From positions 1 through 8,104 of the forward strand of contig NZ_CALHGG010000190.1 of assembly GCF_938029845.1 (NCBI RefSeq): a stretch of DNA of 8,104 bases, in the 5' to 3' direction. The notes beneath the pieces were generated by a model, which worked only from the letters and a program-made list of their open reading frames with translations, was not told the DNA's origin and did not search any database. Positions 1 to 4,944 of the stretch are shown here, one piece after another. Origin of the DNA: an uncultured Capnocytophaga sp. (lineage in GTDB: Bacteria > Bacteroidota > Bacteroidia > Flavobacteriales > Flavobacteriaceae). How positions within the stretch are numbered: the first letter of the stretch is position 1; each line of letters begins with the position of its first letter. A program made the translations under genes and the position numbers.

Positions 1-1882
1 CTTCGAACTCTACCCCTAAGGTACGCATCTGACCGAAGTTTTGATATTGTGCACCTATAACCCCTGCGGTATAGCGGATCATATCTTTCAGGTACATATA
101 AAAGAAGTTCAGTTCCACTTGAGCATTGGTAGGGTGCTTGCCAACCAAGTCAAGGAGACAGCCAACATTGACACTGGTATTGCGTTCAGGGAGCAAATTC
201 CCACTAGGTACTACAGCGATACCATCACCTAAGAGTTCCGTTTCAGAGGGGATACGGACATCATACCCTACAGAGAATTTTCCCATAAAGGAAGGAAGAA
301 AGCGATAACGCATAGCATCATTGATACCGAAATCCTTTTTGTTGAGATCTATATCATATTGTCCTGGTACGAAAAGATGAGCCATTTGGGTGTGCATGGT
401 ATAGAGATAGTAGCGCCCCGTAAGGGAGTTAAGGAACTTGTCGTCTAAAGAACGGAAGTCATAGGTAAGCCCGCTGACCCAACTGAGCATATGAGCGTCA
501 AAATTCACTTGCTTGCCTAAGCTCATTTGCTTGAGTTCGTCCTTGGGTTTTCCCCTAGCAAAGGCCAGTACCGAATTGAAATTAAGAGAGTGCTGCTGGT
601 TTATCAAATACTCCAAGTTGGTTTTATTACCAATGGTAAATTTTTGGTCATCGGAATCAGAAGGATATCTATAGCCTGCTTCCCCTCCATAACGAGAAGC
701 TGTGGGGTAGGAGGAGCCATCCCATTCGTAACGGCGGGTAGCCTTGTCTATAAAATTCATACGAGAGAGCGCTATCACATTGAGCATGTCAAGGTTAAGC
801 CCATCCCAAAAGAAATGATTCTTTTGGAGTTTGATAGGCAATCCTACCACGAAGGAACGACTATGTGCCTGACGGATATCATACTCTATTCCTTGTATTT
901 CCTTGTAGGTTCTTATGGCAACAGCTTCTATCTCTACCTTATCAAACCACCATTTTTTAGCTTCAAGCCCAGCACTTGCTAATATTTTTTGATATTTGTC
1001 ATGATTGCGAGTCAGGCGCAAGCCCTCGCGATAGGGAGAGTCAAAAGAATAATTGTTATCTGAGCTGGTATAACCTCCTCCGACTCCGAAGGTAAGTCCT
1101 TGCTCCTTGAGGTTGCGCTTGAAGATGGCTTGTATCTTATGGGTATTATAGGATTCAAGGCCATAACTAAGGTCTGCATATTTATCAGGATATTCACGAG
1201 TTACAATATTGACCGCCCCACCAAGGGAAGACCCACCGAAGCGGGCAGGCACTACCCCTTTGTAGATTTCTATACGGTCAATCATATCCAAAGGAATGTC
1301 ATTGATATCAAGATAATCCGATTGTTCAGATAGGGGTAATTCATCTATAAAAAAGCCAATACGCTTGCCCTCCAGGCCACGAACAGAAAGGCGAGAGGAG
1401 CTTCCAACCCCTCCAGTGGAACGGATAGTAACCCCTACGGTTTTGATTAATATATCTTGTACGCTGCTTACGGTACCCCGCATATTGGATAGGTCAATCA
1501 CGGTAACAGGCATGGCCTCCTCTTTCTTTTGGTGAGCGATGGTCTTGGCGGTGAAAACCACCTCTCCTATTTCCTGTTTCTGAGGAGTAAGAGAAATGTT
1601 TTGCTTAGTATCCCCATTAATGGTTATTCTTTTGCTAACACTCTGATAGCCTAGATAATAATAGCCTATGGTATAGCTACTCTTAGGTAGAGAGGGGAGT
1701 GAGTAAAAACCCTTTTCATTGGTAGTGGTGCCTTTTCCTGTTTCCTTGATGATGACCTCGGCATTGATGAGGGGTTCGCCCGTGGTTTTGTCTATCACTT
1801 TTCCAGAAAGACTACCTTTTTGTTGCGCATAGCTAAAGGTAGAAAAAAGTAGTAGTAAGTAAAAAAACTTTCTAAGTAGCAT
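1..1882 (-). CDS. TonB-dependent outer-membrane receptor, probable siderophore/iron-complex transporter (C-terminus beyond window)
   Basis: This is an outer-membrane beta-barrel transporter driven by TonB/ExbBD. The frame is open from an ATG at 1882 to base 1, giving about 627 codons with no stop. The order is: signal peptide (residues 1-19, KFFYLLLLFSTFSYA then QQ); carboxypeptidase-regulatory-like beta domain (about 24-100, with GKVIDKTTGEPL); a possible TonB box around EIGEVVFTAK (104-113); plug domain (about 125-230, with SSRLSVRGLEG, IDRIEIYKGVVPARFGG and LGGAVNIVTRE); then barrel strands rich in aromatic residues. Such receptors usually run 700-850 residues, so perhaps 100-200 are missing. 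It lacks an obvious SusD partner on the visible side. Its divergent neighbour is a PchR-like AraC regulator, which favours a siderophore or other iron complex as substrate. That is inferred from context; the true ligand cannot be read from the sequence. Family assignment is very sure, substrate is not. Confidence 0.93.
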   Translation of the reverse strand, partial: MLLRKFFYLLLLFSTFSYAQQKGSLSGKVIDKTTGEPLINAEVIIKETGKGTTTNEKGFYSLPSLPKSSYTIGYYYLGYQSVSKRITINGDTKQNISLTPQKQEIGEVVFTAKTIAHQKKEEAMPVTVIDLSNMRGTVSSVQDILIKTVGVTIRSTGGVGSSSRLSVRGLEGKRIGFFIDELPLSEQSDYLDINDIPLDMIDRIEIYKGVVPARFGGSSLGGAVNIVTREYPDKYADLSYGLESYNTHKIQAIFKRNLKEQGLTFGVGGGYTSSDNNYSFDSPYREGLRLTRNHDKYQKILASAGLEAKKWWFDKVEIEAVAIRTYKEIQGIEYDIRQAHSRSFVVGLPIKLQKNHFFWDGLNLDMLNVIALSRMNFIDKATRRYEWDGSSYPTASRYGGEAGYRYPSDSDDQKFTIGNKTNLEYLINQQHSLNFNSVLAFARGKPKDELKQMSLGKQVNFDAHMLSWVSGLTYDFRSLDDKFLNSLTGRYYLYTMHTQMAHLFVPGQYDIDLNKKDFGINDAMRYRFLPSFMGKFSVGYDVRIPSETELLGDGIAVVPSGNLLPERNTSVNVGCLLDLVGKHPTNAQVELNFFYMYLKDMIRYTAGVIGAQYQNFGQMRTLGVEFE

Positions 1883-1944
1883 AAGTGTAATAAGTTGATT
1901 TGGTGTGTTTTATTTTATCTGCTTTAAATAAATTAAGAAATAAA

Positions 1945-1976
1945 TTTGCAAGATTCAGAAATATTATTTATCTTTG
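1945..1976 (+). promoter_or_regulatory. Bacteroidota-type promoter of the AraC-family regulator gene
   Basis: TTTG at 1945-1948 and TATCTTTG at 1969-1976 are separated by 20 bp, matching the TTTG / TAnnTTTG two-box promoter of this phylum at the usual spacing. The expected start is near 1980-1985, giving a leader of about 85-90 nt that contains the direct repeat at 2028-2064. The receptor promoter on the opposite strand lies downstream and points back at it, so the two transcripts would overlap by roughly 10-15 nt at their 5' ends. Confidence 0.65.
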
Positions 1977-1999
1977 TTCTAAATAGAGAATTACAAAGG

Positions 2000-2007
2000 C
2001 AAATGTA
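2000..2007 (-). promoter_or_regulatory. -7 promoter box of the TonB-dependent receptor gene
   Basis: On the minus strand the sequence reads TACATTTG, a perfect match to the Bacteroidota -7 consensus TAnnTTTG. Transcription would start near 1995, leaving a leader of about 110 nt before the ATG at 1882. No TTTG or TTG lies 19-21 bp upstream on this strand (that stretch is A/T runs near 2027-2030), so the promoter looks weak without help. The direct repeat at 2028-2064 occupies exactly that position, which fits an activator-dependent promoter. The box is seen directly; its use is inferred. Confidence 0.6.
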
Positions 2008-2027
2008 CGTTTTTTATTTTTATTTTG

Positions 2028-2043
2028 TTTTAATCTTATTAGC
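2028..2043. repeat. Direct repeat copy 1, candidate AraC-type half-site (receptor-proximal)
   Basis: The plus strand reads TTTTAATCTTATTAGC, which matches the copy at 2049-2064 in 14 of 16 positions; the two copies start 21 bp apart, i.e. two helical turns. This copy covers the place where a -33 box of the receptor promoter would be, as araI2 does at the E. coli araBAD promoter. Part of it, AATCTTA at 2032-2038, is also the left arm of a perfect 7-bp inverted repeat with TAAGATT at 2044-2050. Confidence 0.55.
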
Positions 2044-2048
2044 TAAGA

Positions 2049-2064
2049 TTTTAATCTCAATAGC
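2049..2064. repeat. Direct repeat copy 2, candidate AraC-type half-site (receptor-distal)
   Basis: The plus strand reads TTTTAATCTCAATAGC, the second copy of the 16-bp element at 2028-2043, differing at two positions. It ends 6 bp before the regulator ATG, within the inferred leader of that gene, so a bound protein could block its transcription or translation. On the minus strand both copies fit GCTAWTRAGATTAAAA. Confidence 0.55.
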
Positions 2065-2070
2065 AAATTT

Positions 2071-3066
2071 ATGATGAAGCGATTGACCACACAGGATATA
2101 CAGGAATTGAGTTTAGAGCAGGTAGAGGTACCTTTCGTGAAAAGTGAGGCGGAGATGGAGCTTTATTATGGGCGACTCCAAAACAGGATAGGTACTTTCA
2201 TCACTCAAGGGAAAGCGATTGGCAAGCATTCCTATTATAGTTGGCAAGCAGAGGTGCGAAAGAATTACTCCTTTGAGGGACGTATGGCGATTCCCTCAGT
2301 GCGATTCTATTTTGTAACCAAGTCACAAAAGGGGATGCATGTGGATATAGATGGGCAGATTTTCATAGCTAAGCAGGGTGAACATAATGTGTTCTTTTGC
2401 AAAGACGAATGCTTAGGAAGAGATATTTTCCTACAAAATGATACTATGGAAGTGATTACCATAGCTATAAGTGAGCAGGAGTTTGCTCAAATGGCACAGA
2501 AATATCCTGATAGCTTTATGACTATTTATAAGAGATATCAAAGGGGAGATAACTTTCTACTCAGTCATCAAGGAGGTTTTTTGACTTCTGTTCAGATGCA
2601 GGCGGTCTTGCAACAGCTCAATAATACAGAACTCTTGGGTAATGCTGCAGGAGTATATGCTGACCTGAAAGTACTGGAATTGTTCCTGTTACAGTTTCAC
2701 CAAATGGATACTCAAAAATACCAGAGCTATCAGTATTGTAAAACCCGTACCGATATAGATAAGATACACGAGATAAGTGAACTTATTGTCAGTGATTTGC
2801 AACATACTCCGTCCATTAGTGAATTGGCAAAGGAGGTAGGGATGAATGAGAAAAAATTATGCTATGGGTTTAAGGAGATTTTTGGTAATACCATTTTTGG
2901 CTATCTCTATGATTATAAGATGAATCTTGCCCAGCAGTTGCTACTACATACCGATAAGTCTATAGGTGAAATAGCCCTCCAATGTGGCTATGAGCACCTA
3001 TCGCACTTCTCTACGGCTTTTAAGCGCAAGTTTGGTCGTAGCCCACAGGCTGTAAGGGGGAACTAG
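2071..3066 (+). CDS. AraC-family transcriptional regulator, PchR-like
   Basis: A 331-residue DNA-binding regulator. The C-terminal ~100 residues hold the AraC double helix-turn-helix: first helix pair around 248-272 (SISELAKEVGMNEKKL to FKEIFG), second around 297-325 (SIGEIALQCGYEHLSHFSTA to KFGRSP), the latter containing the family signature. The N-terminal part is a ligand-sensing region of the type found in PchR, the Pseudomonas pyochelin regulator. The middle stretch, with QMQAVLQQL (175-183) and the YADLKVLELFLLQ segment (196-208), resembles the linker of that group. Two ATG codons stand in tandem at 2071 and 2074; the first is used here and the choice is immaterial. No Shine-Dalgarno site is seen, as is normal in this phylum. 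It is transcribed divergently from the TonB-dependent receptor, its likely target. The stop lies 2 bp from the stop of the convergent gene at 3069. AraC membership is certain; iron or siderophore sensing is inferred. Confidence 0.93.
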   Translation: MMKRLTTQDIQELSLEQVEVPFVKSEAEMELYYGRLQNRIGTFITQGKAIGKHSYYSWQAEVRKNYSFEGRMAIPSVRFYFVTKSQKGMHVDIDGQIFIAKQGEHNVFFCKDECLGRDIFLQNDTMEVITIAISEQEFAQMAQKYPDSFMTIYKRYQRGDNFLLSHQGGFLTSVQMQAVLQQLNNTELLGNAAGVYADLKVLELFLLQFHQMDTQKYQSYQYCKTRTDIDKIHEISELIVSDLQHTPSISELAKEVGMNEKKLCYGFKEIFGNTIFGYLYDYKMNLAQQLLLHTDKSIGEIALQCGYEHLSHFSTAFKRKFGRSPQAVRGN

Positions 3067-3068
3067 GA

Positions 3069-3476
3069 TTACCAAGGTGCCTTGGCTAAGAAAGTAAGTC
3101 GGATAAAGGTGATGACGGTTTCAGGAGTAATGGTAAGGGGAGTATCTAATTCTTTGACTTCTTCCTCATCCACAAAGACAGCGAAAAGCCCGTCAGTAAA
3201 AGCCAAAAAGGCAGTATCCAAGGCTACATGAAGGTCAGCCAAGGTTCTGTTTTCCTTATCCCCAAAAGTAATTTTTCCCTCTTGGGCTTGCTCACCTATC
3301 TCTTGGGCAGAGAGGAAAGGAACTAAGGAAGTATCCTCTCGTGATTCATTGAAGCGTTTTACTTCACTCTTTACACATTCAGAGATGAGTTCCCTGAGTG
3401 TTTCAGGTTGCTTTTCCAAAACTACTTCAATGGTTTTTATCTTCTTCTTCCCTAATTTCTTTAACTGAATCAGCAT
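3069..3476 (-). CDS. Conserved hypothetical protein, beta-grasp-like ends
   Basis: A 135-residue soluble protein with no signal peptide or membrane segment. I cannot assign a function. It opens with a basic strand-like segment (MLIQLKKLGKKKIKTIEVVL, 1-20) followed by a helix (TLRELISECVKSEVKRFNES, 26-45). A variable middle contains FLSAQEIGEQAQEGKITFG (54-72). It ends with FAVFVDEEEVKELDTPLTI and VITFIRLTFLA (98-131). That ending resembles the last strands of MoaD/ThiS-type ubiquitin-like folds (N/V-D-E-E...L-D-T-P-L...V-x-F), but the chain ends KAPW instead of a Gly-Gly tail, so it is not a typical sulfur carrier or conjugated modifier. It is the last gene of the accA cluster, starting 12 bp after the membrane protein gene. 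The reading frame has normal composition and no competing frame, so it is very likely a real gene. Confidence 0.75.
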   Translation of the reverse strand: MLIQLKKLGKKKIKTIEVVLEKQPETLRELISECVKSEVKRFNESREDTSLVPFLSAQEIGEQAQEGKITFGDKENRTLADLHVALDTAFLAFTDGLFAVFVDEEEVKELDTPLTITPETVITFIRLTFLAKAPW

Positions 3477-3488
3477 AACGGTAGAGGA

Positions 3489-3725
3489 TTATAATTGTCG
3501 TATGCCTTTTAAGAAAATCCATCGCATGAGCAATACTTCCTTACCCTCATCATTGTTGTAAGCAGCAAAACGAGGGGAGAGTATAATAGCCAAACTTCCT
3601 GTAATTACAAAGGTAATGAGGTATGGAAGGCTCGGGAAAAAGTGTAAAATTCCTAAGCGAATAAGGATAAATAAAGCTCCAAAACAGAGGAAATTGAACA
3701 GAAAAGCACGTACTTTGACCGACAT
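3489..3725 (-). CDS. Small two-helix inner-membrane protein, unknown function
   Basis: A 78-residue protein with two hydrophobic segments, about residues 7-28 (AFLFNFLCFGALFILIRLGI) and 33-50 (LPYLITFVITGSLAIILS). Short charged ends follow, including YNNDEGKEVLLMRWIFLKG (56-74). The two helices form a hairpin, probably in the inner membrane. It starts 15 bp after the lipoprotein stop and ends 12 bp before the next gene, so it is most likely co-transcribed from the accA promoter. I do not recognise a characterised family; small proteins of this pattern are common in Flavobacteriia. Partnership with the adjacent lipoprotein is possible but rests only on proximity. Confidence 0.75.
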   Translation of the reverse strand: MSVKVRAFLFNFLCFGALFILIRLGILHFFPSLPYLITFVITGSLAIILSPRFAAYNNDEGKEVLLMRWIFLKGIRQL

Positions 3726-3740
3726 AAATAGGGTATTAGG

Positions 3741-3848
3741 TTAGCATCTTCTGCCATGAGGGCAAGCAAATCCTTGGAAAGCCCCACAGCTACTCGCCAA
3801 TAGCCCTAAAGAAAGGGCTATACATACAATTTTAAACCAATTTTTCAT
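3741..3848 (-). CDS. Tiny putative lipoprotein (35 residues)
   Basis: Starting at the ATG at 3848, the frame reads MKNWFKIVCIALSLGLLASS then CGAFQGFACPHGRRC and a TAA stop. It has a classic lipoprotein signal: positive n-region (K2, K6), hydrophobic core (7-17), and lipobox LASSC with the lipidated cysteine at 21. The mature peptide would be only 15 residues, with two more cysteines at 29 and 35 flanking a basic PHGRR motif. It begins 11 bp after the accA stop and ends 15 bp before the membrane protein gene, filling the gap exactly. That and the textbook signal argue strongly for a real gene. The function is unknown. The short mature part leaves the periplasm or outer-membrane face as location, undetermined here. 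Confidence 0.72.
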   Translation of the reverse strand: MKNWFKIVCIALSLGLLASSCGAFQGFACPHGRRC

Positions 3849-3859
3849 TCTTACAATTG

Positions 3860-4810
3860 TTATTTGTAAACACCGTAGCTGGTGTATTTGTCCATTCTTT
3901 TTTCAATAAGTTTTTCTACCGAAAGTTTAGAAAGTTTCTTGTAGGTCTCTTCAATAGCTTTTTTGACACTTTCAAAAACAGCTTCTCTGTTTCGGTGCGC
4001 ACCTCCAAGAGGTTCTTTGATGATTTCGTCAATAAGACCATTGGCTTTCATATCCTTAGCAGTAAGTTTCAGCGCATTAGCGGCACGTTCTTTGTACTCC
4101 CAAGTACGCCAAAGAATAGAAGAACAAGATTCTGGGGAAATTACAGAATACCAAGTATTTTCAAGCATAAATACCTTATCACCAACCCCTATACCTAGGG
4201 CACCTCCGGAGGCACCTTCTCCTATGATAAACACAATGATAGGAACTTGTAAGCGTGACATTTCCAATAAGTTACGGGCGATAGCCTCTCCCTGACCTCT
4301 CTCCTCAGCCTCAATACCTGGGTAGGCACCTGGGGTGTCAATAAAGGTAACGATAGGGAGATTGAACTTCTCGGCTGACTTCATTAGGCGTAAAGCCTTG
4401 CGGTAACCTTCAGGATTGGGCATTCCAAAGTTGCGGTACTGGCGGCTCTTGGTATTGTTTCCTTTCTGCTGTCCAATAAACATATAGGATTGGTCACCTA
4501 TTTTTCCTAAGCCTCCAATCATGGCCTTATCATCCCCCACGGTACGGTCACCATGGAGCTCTATAAAGGTATCACCACAGAGAGCATTGATATAGTCAAG
4601 CGCATAGGGGCGATCAATATGTCGGGAAACCTGTACACGTTGCCAAGGAGTAAGGTTCTCATAGATATCCTTTTTTACTTGTTCCAATCGCTTGGTAAGT
4701 TTTTTACAAGTATCGGAGACATCTACATTACTTTCATTTCCAAGGGCAATACATTTATCTAATTGTTCTTCAAGTTCCTTGATAGGTAACTCAAAATCTA
4801 AATATTCCAT
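3860..4810 (-). CDS. accA: Acetyl-CoA carboxylase carboxyltransferase subunit alpha
   Basis: With AccD this forms the carboxyltransferase that moves CO2 from biotin-BCCP to acetyl-CoA, making malonyl-CoA, the first step of fatty acid synthesis in the cytoplasm. At 316 residues it matches the family length (E. coli 319). An N-terminal helical segment ([20 protein letters not shown]) precedes the crotonase-like carboxyltransferase domain. Signature stretches are [12 protein letters not shown] (53-64), FIELHGDR (82-89), [15 protein letters not shown] (130-144), [10 protein letters not shown] (156-165), [10 protein letters not shown] (172-181), [15 protein letters not shown] (197-211, oxyanion-hole glycines) and [13 protein letters not shown] (222-234). 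The late EPLGGAHRN (266-274) is diagnostic. E. coli has SPEGCA where this has SPESCS; I read this as lineage variation. A promoter lies at 4861-4891, and three small genes follow on the same strand. Not a propionyl-CoA carboxylase: no fused beta domain is present. Confidence 0.97.
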   Translation of the reverse strand: MEYLDFELPIKELEEQLDKCIALGNESNVDVSDTCKKLTKRLEQVKKDIYENLTPWQRVQVSRHIDRPYALDYINALCGDTFIELHGDRTVGDDKAMIGGLGKIGDQSYMFIGQQKGNNTKSRQYRNFGMPNPEGYRKALRLMKSAEKFNLPIVTFIDTPGAYPGIEAEERGQGEAIARNLLEMSRLQVPIIVFIIGEGASGGALGIGVGDKVFMLENTWYSVISPESCSSILWRTWEYKERAANALKLTAKDMKANGLIDEIIKEPLGGAHRNREAVFESVKKAIEETYKKLSKLSVEKLIEKRMDKYTSYGVYK

Positions 4811-4860
4811 ATCTTTAAGTTTGATTTAAAGTGGCTACAAAAGCTACTATATTAGTGGCG

Positions 4861-4891
4861 CAAAAGTACGGATTTTTTCCGAAAAAAGCAA
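4861..4891 (-). promoter_or_regulatory. Bacteroidota-type promoter of the accA cluster
   Basis: On the minus strand TTG (4891-4889) is followed after 20 bp by TACTTTTG (4868-4861), a perfect TAnnTTTG -7 box at standard spacing. The start would be near 4855, giving a leader of about 45 nt before the accA ATG. The 20-bp spacer contains the A/T hairpin TTTTTT-CCG-AAAAAA at 4873-4887. No other promoter-like sequence was seen before the three small downstream genes, so this probably serves all four. Confidence 0.68.
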
Positions 4892-4914
4892 CAATTAAGT
4901 TTTGAGTTTTAAAT

Positions 4915-4944
4915 TAGTTGTTAGTCACTTAGTTGTTAGTCACT
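4915..4944. repeat. 15-bp tandem duplication at the recG stop
   Basis: Two exact adjacent copies of TAGTTGTTAGTCACT (4915-4929 and 4930-4944). The second copy runs into the recG stop codon (4943-4945), and with the next bases forms the near-palindrome GTTAG-TCA-CTAAC (4935-4947). The unit is itself built from TTAGT/TTGTT-like steps, so slippage is the simplest origin. There is no following T-run on the recG strand, so it is a poor intrinsic terminator. Confidence 0.7.

Noticed and set aside
527..982. Plus-strand open frame of 151 codons
   Set aside because: It lies antisense to the barrel-coding part of the TonB-dependent receptor, whose frame is fully open and has clear family motifs; the antisense protein has no recognisable features.
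1941..1948. TAAATTTG as a -7 box for the regulator
   Set aside because: It fits the consensus but has no TTTG or TTG at the right distance upstream; its TTTG fits better as the -33 box of the promoter ending at 1976.
3853..3860. ACAATTGT palindrome between accA and the lipoprotein gene as an operator
   Set aside because: Eight A/T-rich bases are expected by chance in such spacers, and there is no promoter beside it.
4127..4144. SPESCS in place of the E. coli SPEGCA motif of AccA as an active-site change
   Set aside because: The oxyanion-hole glycines and all other motifs are intact, and this looks like lineage variation; I cannot show it affects function.
3857..4295. Two plus-strand open frames of 110-113 codons
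   Set aside because: Both are antisense to the accA carboxyltransferase core, with no promoter or plausible protein features.
4873..4887. TTTTTT-CCG-AAAAAA hairpin as a recG terminator
   Set aside because: The stem is only A-T pairs with a three-base loop, and it sits between the -7 and -33 boxes of the accA promoter. It is better read as an A/T-rich spacer.
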